From: UBA7398 sp964632545 | GTDB lineage: Bacteria; Actinomycetota; Actinomycetes; Nanopelagicales; Nanopelagicaceae | Length of the DNA stretch: 16,170 bases | Reading direction: 5' to 3' | Assembly (NCBI GenBank): GCA_964632545.1 | Contig: CAZWBQ010000020.1 | Coordinates: forward strand, 1 to 16,170 | In this document: positions 6,281-13,129 of the stretch, piece after piece | Layout: each line of letters opens with the position of its first letter | Position numbering within the stretch: the first letter of the stretch is position 1 | Made by a program: the position numbers and the translations under genes | The notes under the pieces: generated by a model | Database searches by the model: none | Told to the model about the DNA's origin: nothing | Seen by the model: the letters and a program-made list of their open reading frames with translations, nothing else

Positions 6281-7555
6281 ATGATTGATTTAAAGGTGCT
6301 ACGCGACAACCCAGAGGTGATGAAGAAATCACAAACCGCGCGCGGTGAAAATCCAGATTTAGTAGATACGGTTTTATTAGCCGACGACGCTCGCCGGTCA
6401 GCACTTTCTGAATATGAACTCTTGCGCGCCGAACAAAATGTAATATCTAAATCAGTTGCATCCGCTAAAGGTGATGAAAAAACCACTTTATTAGAGAAGG
6501 CTAAAGCACTTTCGATATCAGTAAAAAGTGCAGAAGCAAAAAAGAACGACGCGGAAGCGCACGCCAAAGAAACCTTGATGGGGCTTTCTAACTTTATCGA
6601 CCCAGTTGCACCAGTCGGTGGCGAGGCAGATTTCAAAGTAATTGAAGAAGTTGGAAAACCGCGCGACTTTAAAAAAGAGGGATTTGAAGCGAAGGATCAT
6701 GTCGAGCTCGGCAAAATTCTAGGCGCGATTGATGTAGAGCGTGGTGCAAAAGTTTCAGGTTCGCGCTTTTACTATTTAACTGGGATGGGCGCGATGTTGG
6801 AATTTGCATTAGTTAATTACGCAATTGCTAGCGCAAGCAAGAACGGCTTCATCCCAGTAATTCCACCGGTATTAGTTAAACCAGCCGCAATGGAAGGAAC
6901 TGGATTTCTTGGCCAAGCCGCTGAAAACGTATTCCATTTAGAAGCTGATGATTTTTACTTAGTTGGTACTAGTGAAGTTCCACTTGCGGCGTATCACATG
7001 GATGAAACGCTGGATTCAAATAAATTGCCACTTCGTTACAGTGGTTATTCATCATGTTTCCGCCGAGAGGCTGGAACTTACGGCAAAGATACACGTGGAA
7101 TTATACGAGTTCATCAATTTGATAAAGTTGAAATGTTTTCATTCTGCAAACCAGAAGATGCCGCCGCAGAACATTTAAGAATTTTGCAATGGGAAAAAGA
7201 TTTCCTAAATGCGATGGAGATTCCATACCGTGTGATTGATGTGGCATCCGGTGACCTAGGTGCAAGCGCAGCCCGCAAATTTGATTGTGAAGCATGGATT
7301 CCAACTCAAGGCACTTACCGAGAGGTTACTTCAACTTCTAATTGCACTGAATTTCAAGCGCGCCGCTTAAATATCCGCATGAAAGATGGCGGTAGCACAA
7401 AGTCAATCGCGACGCTAAATGGCACGTTAGTAGCTATTCCGCGCATGATTGTTGCAATTTTGGAAAACCACCAACAATTAGATGGATCAGTGAAAATTCC
7501 AAAAGCGCTACAACCTTTTTTGGGCACTGATAAATTCTTACCGGTGGAAAATTGA
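6281..7555 (+). CDS. serS: Seryl-tRNA synthetase
   Basis: Class II aminoacyl-tRNA synthetase charging tRNA-Ser, and the first step to Sec-tRNA where selenocysteine is used. 424 residues, the normal bacterial length. An N-terminal helical coiled-coil arm (about 30-105) grips the tRNA-Ser variable arm. The catalytic core shows TSEVPLAAYH (TSE at 230-232), motif 2 CFRREAGTYGKDTRGIIRVHQFDKVE (259-284), TSTSNCTEFQARR (351-362) and motif 3 NGTLVAIPRMIVAILENHQQ (380-399, Arg388). The shortened motif 3, lacking the NGSGLAVGR form, is usual in actinobacteria. GGTAGG lies 8 nt before the ATG. It overlaps the following HAD gene by 4 nt (TTGA), and a tRNA-Ser gene lies 855 bp downstream. Confidence 0.97.
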   Translation: MIDLKVLRDNPEVMKKSQTARGENPDLVDTVLLADDARRSALSEYELLRAEQNVISKSVASAKGDEKTTLLEKAKALSISVKSAEAKKNDAEAHAKETLMGLSNFIDPVAPVGGEADFKVIEEVGKPRDFKKEGFEAKDHVELGKILGAIDVERGAKVSGSRFYYLTGMGAMLEFALVNYAIASASKNGFIPVIPPVLVKPAAMEGTGFLGQAAENVFHLEADDFYLVGTSEVPLAAYHMDETLDSNKLPLRYSGYSSCFRREAGTYGKDTRGIIRVHQFDKVEMFSFCKPEDAAAEHLRILQWEKDFLNAMEIPYRVIDVASGDLGASAARKFDCEAWIPTQGTYREVTSTSNCTEFQARRLNIRMKDGGSTKSIATLNGTLVAIPRMIVAILENHQQLDGSVKIPKALQPFLGTDKFLPVEN

Positions 7556-8373
7556 GCGGTTTGCAAAAAAGACCTAAATTAATTGCAAGCGATTTAGATG
7601 GAACCATAGTTGCGCATTATGGAGCGATAACAGAGCGAACCATTAATGCTTTTCGCAGGGCACACGAAATGGGAATTCATATTTACTTCGTGACTGGTCG
7701 GCCACCTAGGTGGATGCCAGAAATTAAAGAAGCTTTTGGATTTGGAACTGGAATTTGTGGAAACGGCGCCATGTTATTTGATATTCAAAACCATAAAGTT
7801 TTAGAGGAATGGCTCATACCAATTGATGCGCAACTGGAAACAGTGAAGCGATTACGCAACGTAATTCCGCCCATTTCTTTTGCTATTGAAACTCACGATA
7901 ATTTCCACCGCGAAGTCGCATATATTCCAAGGTGGGATGTTGGCGTTGATAATAAAGGCGTTACGAAAATTGAAGAAGCAATGTCAGCGCCAATGATGAA
8001 GATGTTGGCACGTTGTTCTGATTATGAATTTACCTCTGATCAAATGTTAGAGATCGCAACAAAAGAGGTTGGCGATTTAGTAAACGTAACTCATTCAAAT
8101 CCAAAAGAATCTTTATTAGAAATCTCCGCGCTTGGTGTTAGTAAAGGCGCAACTCTTGCGAAAATTGCAGGAAGGTTAGGTTTATCAGCTGATGATTGTG
8201 TTTCATTCGGAGACAACCCAAACGATTTTTCAATGCTTGCTTGGACAAGTAGATCTTGGGCGATGGCGGATGGTCATCCAGATGCCCAAAAATATGCAAA
8301 ATCAGTTGCGCTGCCACATCAAGAAGATGGCGTAGCAATAGTTATCGAGGAGTTACTAGAACTTCCCGCTTAA
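7552..8373 (+). CDS. Cof-type HAD-superfamily IIB phosphatase
   Basis: Haloacid dehalogenase-type hydrolase of 273 residues, likely acting on a sugar phosphate or similar small phosphoester in the cytosol; the substrate cannot be read from sequence. HAD motifs: motif I SDLDGT with nucleophile Asp14 and Asp16, motif II VTGRPPRW (47-54), motif III Lys198 in GVSKGATLAKIAGRLGL, and motif IV FGDNPNDFSML (219-229). A C2-type cap lies between motifs II and III (about 85-190). Start is TTG 7552 overlapping the serS stop (TTGA), consistent with translational coupling; an in-frame TTG at 7561 is an alternative. A HAD gene close to serS is common in actinobacteria. Confidence 0.9.
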   Translation: MSGLQKRPKLIASDLDGTIVAHYGAITERTINAFRRAHEMGIHIYFVTGRPPRWMPEIKEAFGFGTGICGNGAMLFDIQNHKVLEEWLIPIDAQLETVKRLRNVIPPISFAIETHDNFHREVAYIPRWDVGVDNKGVTKIEEAMSAPMMKMLARCSDYEFTSDQMLEIATKEVGDLVNVTHSNPKESLLEISALGVSKGATLAKIAGRLGLSADDCVSFGDNPNDFSMLAWTSRSWAMADGHPDAQKYAKSVALPHQEDGVAIVIEELLELPA

Positions 8374-8410
8374 TTTTGAAGAGCCTCGTTTAGAAGGTAA
8401 GTTTCTCCAC

Positions 8411-8496
8411 GGAGGGCTCGCATAGCGGCCGAGTGCACCGGTCTTGAAAACCGGCAAACGAAAGTTTCGTGGGTTCAAATCCCACGCCCTCCGCCA
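8411..8496 (+). tRNA. tRNA-Ser (anticodon TGA)
   Basis: Acceptor stem GGAGGGC (8411-8417) pairs with GCCCTCC (8486-8492), discriminator G at 8493, and CCA is encoded at 8494-8496. Anticodon stem CCGGT/ACCGG encloses CTTGAAA, anticodon TGA at 8445-8447. A long class II variable arm (AAAC GAAA GTTT, 8456-8467) and discriminator G identify serine. The T arm GTGGG TTCAAAT CCCAC is at 8469-8485. A run of six T follows immediately (8497-8502). It lies 37 bp after the HAD gene and may be co-transcribed with serS. Confidence 0.97.
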
Positions 8497-8619
8497 TTTT
8501 TTAAGTTTTATCAGTCGTGTGCTTGAATTCATAAGTAAATACGCTCAATTAACCTAGCGCTGACCCGACGGGAATAGGAAACTTATCTCAGGGATTTTAG
8601 AACTGGGTGAGGAGTCGTA

Positions 8620-9420
8620 ATGCCGACCGGCGTATTTTCACAATCGCGCGCAGCCATTAAAGAGCGAACTCTCCGAACCGATCGATGGTGGTTACAACCA
8701 GCAATAACTTTTGGTGTTCTTTTTAGTTTTGTTATTTATGCAACCTTCAGAGCTTTCGAAAATAAATATTATTATGCGGAACCATTAGTTTCACCGTTTT
8801 ATTCACCATGTCTTTCAAGTTCGTGTATTGAAGGCTCATCTTTATTAGGGCAACCTTTTAATAATAAATATTTTGGGATAGGCATCTCACCTTCACTTTT
8901 CATTTTGATTTTTCCGCTCGGATTCCGAATGACTTGTTATTACTACCGCAAGGCTTACTACCGGGCATTTTGGATGTCACCACCTGCTTGTGCAGTGGCA
9001 GAACCACATTCGAAATACACTGGCGAAACTCGCGCACCACTAATTTTGCAGAATGCACACCGTTGGTTCTTCTACGCAGGTTTAGTTTTTAACGTACTTC
9101 TCTCTATTGACGCAGTTCTTGCATTTAAAAATGCGGCAGGCGAGTGGGGACATATGAGCGTTGGAACTTTAGTTCTACTTAACAACGCAGTCTTGCTTTG
9201 GTTCTATTCACTTTCTTGCCATACCTGTCGACACACTCTCGGTGGCAGATTGCGCCATTTTTCTAAACATCCAGTGCGGTACAAACTTTGGAGTTGGGTT
9301 TCGGTGTTAAACCATAAGCACCCAACTTTTGCTTGGATCTCATTAATAGGAGTGGCATTTGCCGACATTTACATCCGCGCTGTTGCATCTGGCGCCTGGA
9401 CTAATTTTTACTTCTTTTAA
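8620..9420 (+). CDS. sdhC: Succinate dehydrogenase membrane anchor subunit, Sdh1 type
   Basis: Membrane subunit of succinate:quinone oxidoreductase. At 266 residues with about five TM helices (approximately 28-46, 90-107, 146-168, 180-199, 237-258) it is a single large anchor unlike the short SdhC/SdhD pair of E. coli. It resembles the anchor of mycobacterial Sdh1 (Rv0249c). His/Cys clusters that may hold cofactors: SCHTCRH (Cys200, His201, Cys203, His205), SPCLSSSC (Cys64, Cys69), MTC (Cys106), NAHRW (His147) and NHKH (His232, His234). Mycobacterial Sdh1 was reported to contain a membrane-embedded Rieske-type FeS cluster, so some of these could be ligands. GAGGAG lies 5 nt before the ATG. 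First gene of sdhCAB; no separate sdhD follows. Confidence 0.88.
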   Translation: MPTGVFSQSRAAIKERTLRTDRWWLQPAITFGVLFSFVIYATFRAFENKYYYAEPLVSPFYSPCLSSSCIEGSSLLGQPFNNKYFGIGISPSLFILIFPLGFRMTCYYYRKAYYRAFWMSPPACAVAEPHSKYTGETRAPLILQNAHRWFFYAGLVFNVLLSIDAVLAFKNAAGEWGHMSVGTLVLLNNAVLLWFYSLSCHTCRHTLGGRLRHFSKHPVRYKLWSWVSVLNHKHPTFAWISLIGVAFADIYIRAVASGAWTNFYFF

Positions 9421-9431
9421 AGAGAGCAATC

Positions 9432-11315
9432 ATGGCCAACCTAGAGCGATATAAATACGATGTAGTTGTAATCGGTGCTGGTGGAGCTGGACTTCGCGCT
9501 GCAGTAGAAGCGCGTGAAGCGGGTTTACGAGTAGCCATTATTTGTAAATCTCTATTTGGTAAAGCTCACACCGTGATGGCAGAAGGCGGCGCTGCGGCAT
9601 CAATGGGCAACGTGAATTCTGGTGACAACTGGATGGTGCACTTTCGCGACACTATGCGCGGCGGTAAATTCCTAAACCATTATCGAATGGCAGAACTACA
9701 TGCCAAAGAATCACCAGATCGAATCTGGGAGTTAGAAACTTGGGGCGCGTTATTTGACCGCACTAACGAAGGAAAGATTTCACAAAGAAATTTTGGTGGC
9801 CATGAATATCCACGGCTGGCACATGTTGGCGACCGCACCGGTTTAGAACTAATTCGAACTATGCAACAGAAAATTGTTGCGTTGCAACAAAAAGATGGCC
9901 GCGATCATGGCGACATGGAGAGCCACATTAAAGTTTTTGCTGAACTTACAATTACTGAAGTAATTAAAGAAAATGGAAAAGTTGCTGGCGCATATGGATA
10001 CTGGCGTGAATCTGGGGCAGAAGTTTTATTTGAAGCCCCTGCTGTAATTATTGCAACCGGTGGGGTCGGAAAAACTTTTAAAATTACATCAAACTCTTGG
10101 GAAGGCACTGGCGATGGCCATGCGCTTGCCCTGAAAGCCGGAGCTAATTTAGTTGATATGGAATTCTTACAATTCCATCCAACCGGAATGGTTTGGCCGC
10201 CGTCTGTTCGTGGAATCTTAGTTACTGAATCAGTTCGTGGTGAAGGTGGAATTCTCACCAATAATTTAGGCGAACGCTTTATGTTTAAGTACATCCCAGA
10301 TGTTTTTAAAGATAAATATGCGGACAATGAAGCGGAAGCAGATCGTTGGTATATAGATCAAGATAACAACCGCCGGCCACCGGAGTTGTTACCAAGAGAT
10401 GAAGTTGCGCGCGCAATTAATTCTGAAGTTAAAGCTGGCCGCGGCACTGAACATGGCGGCGTATTTCTTGATGTTTCTAAACGGCTTTCCGCAGAAATTA
10501 TTAAAAAACGTTTACCTTCTATGTGGCATCAGTTTTATGAATTAGCTGGTGTAGATATAACTAAAGAAGCAATGGAAGTTGGTCCAACTTGTCACTATGT
10601 AATGGGTGGTGTTGAAGTTGAACCAGATACCGCTGCCGCCGTCGGAGTTCCAGGTTTATTCGCTGCGGGTGAAGTTGCCGGTGGCATGCACGGCTCCAAT
10701 CGCCTTGGCGGTAATTCTCTTTCCGACCTATTAGTTTTTGGTCGGCGTGCTGGAATGGGCGCATCTGAATATGTAAAACAAAATAGCGCGAATCCGGTTA
10801 GTGAATCAGCAATTAAGAATGCGGCTGCGAGAATTGAAGCGCCTTTCACTCGCAACGGCGGCGAAAATTCATACTCGCTACATGCCGAACTTCAAGAAAT
10901 TACCCATAACTTAGTTGGAATCATTCGGACAGGCGAAGAGTTGAGATCCGCGATTGAAAAAATAGCTGCTATCCGTGAACGAAGCGCAAATGTTTCGGTA
11001 AGCGGCGATCGAAAATTCAATCCTGGTTTTCATCTTGCTTTTGACTTAGACAATATGTTGTTAGTTGCAGAGAGCACTGCAAAATCTGCAATTAAACGAG
11101 AAGAGTCGCGCGGTGGTCATACTCGAGATGACTTCCCTGGCATGAACAGTAAATGGCGCCAGGTAAACCACATTTCAAGTTTCGACGGGACTAAAGTAAA
11201 TGTCCGCGAACAAGCGCTACCGGCAATTCCAAAAGAACTCTTTGACCTATTCGATGTCCACGAACTTGAGAAGTACATGACCGCTGAAGAAATTACGAAA
11301 GGCGGTGCCAAATAA
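9432..11315 (+). CDS. sdhA: Succinate dehydrogenase flavoprotein subunit
   Basis: Catalytic FAD subunit oxidising succinate to fumarate on the cytoplasmic face. 627 residues. FAD-binding GAGGAGLRAA at 15-24; HTVMAEGG at 46-53, where His46 is the expected covalent FAD attachment site; substrate and proton-transfer elements QFHPTG (247-252, His249), RGEGG (269-273), PRDEVAR (321-327, candidate Arg322), TCHYVMGG (His388) and GSNRLGGNSL (421-430, Arg424). The insertion around 300-320 (RWYIDQDNNRRPPELL) is consistent with the Sdh1/actinobacterial type. The stop TAA overlaps the sdhB ATG by one base (TAATG), so translation is likely coupled. The upstream region has only a weak GAGAG Shine-Dalgarno. 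Confidence 0.96.
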   Translation: MANLERYKYDVVVIGAGGAGLRAAVEAREAGLRVAIICKSLFGKAHTVMAEGGAAASMGNVNSGDNWMVHFRDTMRGGKFLNHYRMAELHAKESPDRIWELETWGALFDRTNEGKISQRNFGGHEYPRLAHVGDRTGLELIRTMQQKIVALQQKDGRDHGDMESHIKVFAELTITEVIKENGKVAGAYGYWRESGAEVLFEAPAVIIATGGVGKTFKITSNSWEGTGDGHALALKAGANLVDMEFLQFHPTGMVWPPSVRGILVTESVRGEGGILTNNLGERFMFKYIPDVFKDKYADNEAEADRWYIDQDNNRRPPELLPRDEVARAINSEVKAGRGTEHGGVFLDVSKRLSAEIIKKRLPSMWHQFYELAGVDITKEAMEVGPTCHYVMGGVEVEPDTAAAVGVPGLFAAGEVAGGMHGSNRLGGNSLSDLLVFGRRAGMGASEYVKQNSANPVSESAIKNAAARIEAPFTRNGGENSYSLHAELQEITHNLVGIIRTGEELRSAIEKIAAIRERSANVSVSGDRKFNPGFHLAFDLDNMLLVAESTAKSAIKREESRGGHTRDDFPGMNSKWRQVNHISSFDGTKVNVREQALPAIPKELFDLFDVHELEKYMTAEEITKGGAK

Positions 11316-12076
11316 TGGCGCGCAAACTTAAGCTGCGAATTTGGCGCGGAAACGCTGAAAATGGTGGGCTACAAGATGTTGTAGTAGAAGCCAACGAAGG
11401 TGAAGTAGTTCTCGATGTAATTCATCGCGTGCAAGCAACTCAGATGGGCGATCTAGCAGTTCGTTGGAATTGCAAAGCCGGTAAATGCGGTTCCTGCTCG
11501 ATGGAAATAAATGGAAAGCCGCGCCTTGCATGTATGACACAAGTTGCTGCATACGGTGAAGATGAAACCATCACGGTCACACCGTTACGCGCATTCCCAG
11601 TCATTAAAGATTTAGTAACCGATGTTTCCTTTAATTACAAAAAAGCTATGGAAATTCCAGCATACGAACACCCAGAAGAGTTAAAACCTGGTGAAGCTCG
11701 TATGGCACAAATAGATGTTGAGCGCAGCCAAGAATTTCGTAAATGTATTGAATGTTTCCTTTGCCAAGATACTTGCCACGTTATCCGTGACCATGAAGAG
11801 AATAAGAAATCTTTCGCCGGTCCAAGATTCTTCATCCGGATTGCAGAGTTAGATATGCATCCATTGGATCGCTTACGAAACCGTAAGCGCACCGCACAAG
11901 AAGAACACGGCCTTGGCATGTGCAACATTACAAAATGCTGTACAGAAGTTTGCCCGGAACATATTCGCATCACTGATAACGCAATCATTCCAATGAAAGA
12001 GCGCGTTGTAGATACCAAATACGATCCACTTCGATGGTTAGGTTCAAAAATTCGCAAACGCGAAGGCATGGAATGA
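11315..12076 (+). CDS. sdhB: Succinate dehydrogenase iron-sulfur subunit
   Basis: Carries electrons from SdhA-bound FAD to the membrane subunit through three FeS centres. 253 residues. A [2Fe-2S] ferredoxin domain has Cys53, Cys58, Cys61 and Cys73 (WNCKAGKCGSC...LAC). The C-terminal domain has CIECFLCQDTC (Cys144, 147, 150, 154) and CNITKCCTEVCP (Cys203, 208, 209, 213), supplying the [4Fe-4S] and [3Fe-4S] sites. The CIECFLCQDTC spacing with a fourth Cys instead of CP resembles Sdh1/fumarate reductase-like subunits of actinobacteria. The stop TGA overlaps the next gene's ATG (ATGA). Confidence 0.95.
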   Translation: MARKLKLRIWRGNAENGGLQDVVVEANEGEVVLDVIHRVQATQMGDLAVRWNCKAGKCGSCSMEINGKPRLACMTQVAAYGEDETITVTPLRAFPVIKDLVTDVSFNYKKAMEIPAYEHPEELKPGEARMAQIDVERSQEFRKCIECFLCQDTCHVIRDHEENKKSFAGPRFFIRIAELDMHPLDRLRNRKRTAQEEHGLGMCNITKCCTEVCPEHIRITDNAIIPMKERVVDTKYDPLRWLGSKIRKREGME

Positions 12077-12417
12077 AACTCGCGCTTCGTTGGGCCGGAT
12101 TAACACTTGCAGTTTGGGTAGCAACATCCATCATCTCCGGGGTGCATATTAAAAATGGTGTCTGGAACTATTTTTGGATTGCAGCGCTATTCGGTCTGAT
12201 AAATACATTCCTCGGCAGTTTAATTAAATTATTAACACTTCCTGCAGTCTTGGTTTCATTCGGGCTATTTCTCATCGTAGTCAATGCGGCTATGTTGCAA
12301 CTAACTGATCGCTGGAGCGATGTATTAACAATCGACAATTTTCGTTCTGCGCTCCTTGCAGCCCTAATAATCAGTTTAGTTTCTGGGTTCTCCCGCAAAA
12401 TATTTAAGAAGCGCTAA
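12073..12417 (+). CDS. Small membrane protein of the phage holin family 4 (PF04020-like)
   Basis: 114-residue protein with about four TM helices (roughly 5-25, 33-50, 55-76, 90-107) and a basic tail FSRKIFKKR. The pattern ALFGLINTFLGSLIKLLTLPAVLVSFGLFLIVVNAAMLQLTDRW closely follows the family once named mycobacteriophage-holin-like superfamily IV, which is widespread in bacterial chromosomes and has no proven holin role there. It starts at ATG 12073, overlapping the sdhB stop by 4 nt; the frame extends 13 codons further upstream inside sdhB but that is unlikely to be used. Being coupled to sdhCAB it may be a housekeeping membrane protein, and there are no lysis or phage genes nearby. Confidence 0.75.
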   Translation: MKLALRWAGLTLAVWVATSIISGVHIKNGVWNYFWIAALFGLINTFLGSLIKLLTLPAVLVSFGLFLIVVNAAMLQLTDRWSDVLTIDNFRSALLAALIISLVSGFSRKIFKKR

Positions 12418-12430
12418 CATTTTAATTGAC

Positions 12431-12754
12431 TTGTTAATCGTCTCGCTGGGCGGGGTAATTGGCTCGGTATCTAGATGGCAAATTATTGAACTTATCGGAA
12501 GTTCATTAATTGGTGTATTCATAGTAAATATTCTCGGCGTATTAGTAGCCGGAATTGCGGCCTATCGGATTAAAACAACTGAAGCGAAACAACTCTTTTG
12601 GATCACCGGATTTTCTGGCGGCTTCACTACATTCTCGTCATTAGCCATGATCACAACTGAAGAATCAATTATTACTTCAAGTATTTATGTAACTGCAATG
12701 TTAGTAATCAGTATGTTAGTTTTAATCGCGTTACGACCAAAGGCAAAACAATGA
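12431..12754 (+). CDS. crcB: Fluoride channel Fluc/CrcB, first subunit
   Basis: Fluoride exporter subunit lowering cytosolic F-. 107 residues with four hydrophobic helices. Signature elements are LGGVIGSVSRW (6-16), FIVNILG with pore Asn33, and GFSGGFTTFSS (60-70), which carries the conserved FTTFS around the helix break and Na+ site. The start is TTG 12431, 13 nt after the previous stop; no in-frame ATG or GTG exists before the GGxxG helix, and there is no clear Shine-Dalgarno. The protein begins abruptly at helix 1, shorter at the N-terminus than many CrcB proteins. It overlaps the second crcB by 4 nt (ATGA). Confidence 0.88.
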   Translation: MLIVSLGGVIGSVSRWQIIELIGSSLIGVFIVNILGVLVAGIAAYRIKTTEAKQLFWITGFSGGFTTFSSLAMITTEESIITSSIYVTAMLVISMLVLIALRPKAKQ

Positions 12755-13083
12755 GAACGCTATTGTTTGTTGTTGGTTCAGCGGTTGGTGCACCAATTAG
12801 ATTTTTAATGGTTCGCTTATTCCAATCCAAGTCACAATTCTTCACCGGAGTATTAGTGGTTAATGTCGTAGGTTCATTCCTACTACCAATTTTCTTAGTA
12901 AGTGATCAAGCTAATAGCGCATTCCTCGGTATGGGATTTTGTGGTGCGTTTACGACATGGTCAGCGCTAGCTTTGGAACTAGATCAAGAGTTAACTAAAG
13001 GCGAAAAGCGAAAATTCTTGGTTAACCTAGGATTAAATCTATTCCTTGGCTTCGCCGCCGCCGCTCTTGGAGCCGCCGTTTAA
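12751..13083 (+). CDS. crcB: Fluoride channel Fluc/CrcB, second subunit
   Basis: Second CrcB homologue, 110 residues, four TM helices. Motifs: VGSAVGAPIRF (8-18), LVVNVVGSF with Asn38, and GFCGAFTTWSALALE (62-76), where the usual FTTFS is FTTWS. Paired, divergent crcB genes in Gram-positive bacteria are known to form antiparallel heterodimeric Fluc channels, and the two proteins here differ throughout, fitting that arrangement rather than a recent duplication. The ATG lies in the ATGA overlap with the first crcB. Last gene of the sdh cluster; no fluoride riboswitch precedes the pair. Confidence 0.9.
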   Translation: MRTLLFVVGSAVGAPIRFLMVRLFQSKSQFFTGVLVVNVVGSFLLPIFLVSDQANSAFLGMGFCGAFTTWSALALELDQELTKGEKRKFLVNLGLNLFLGFAAAALGAAV

Positions 13084-13094
13084 TACCTAGATCA

Positions 13095-13129
13095 TTGACT
13101 TACAGTAATTTTAAAATTAAATTACAGTG
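13095..13129 (+). promoter_or_regulatory. Promoter of the surface protein gene, placed for leaderless transcription
   Basis: TTGACT (13095-13100) matches the -35 consensus at five of six positions. After a 17-bp spacer comes TAAATT (13118-13123), four of six for the -10. Six bases later is ATG 13130, so the transcript would start at or within a base or two of the start codon. The spacer holds a perfect 12-bp palindrome, AATTTTAAAATT (13107-13118), and the element TTACAGT occurs twice 22 bp apart (13100 and 13122), flanking it. No Shine-Dalgarno is present. Confidence 0.6.

Noticed and set aside
8531..8586. ATAAGT...ACTTAT inverted 6-mers before sdhC.
   Set aside because: Short arms 44 bases apart in AT-rich sequence; expected by chance.
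9905..10327. 140-codon minus-strand frame inside sdhA.
   Set aside because: No recognisable motif; fully explained as an antisense shadow of SdhA.
12073..12417. Holin-family similarity suggesting a prophage remnant.
   Set aside because: No lysin, integrase, structural phage genes, attachment repeats or composition change nearby; this family is common in ordinary chromosomes and the gene is overlapped with sdhB.
12418..12430. Possible fluoride riboswitch before crcB.
   Set aside because: Only 13 bases separate the genes, far too short for the crcB-motif aptamer, and no such fold is seen before 13083.
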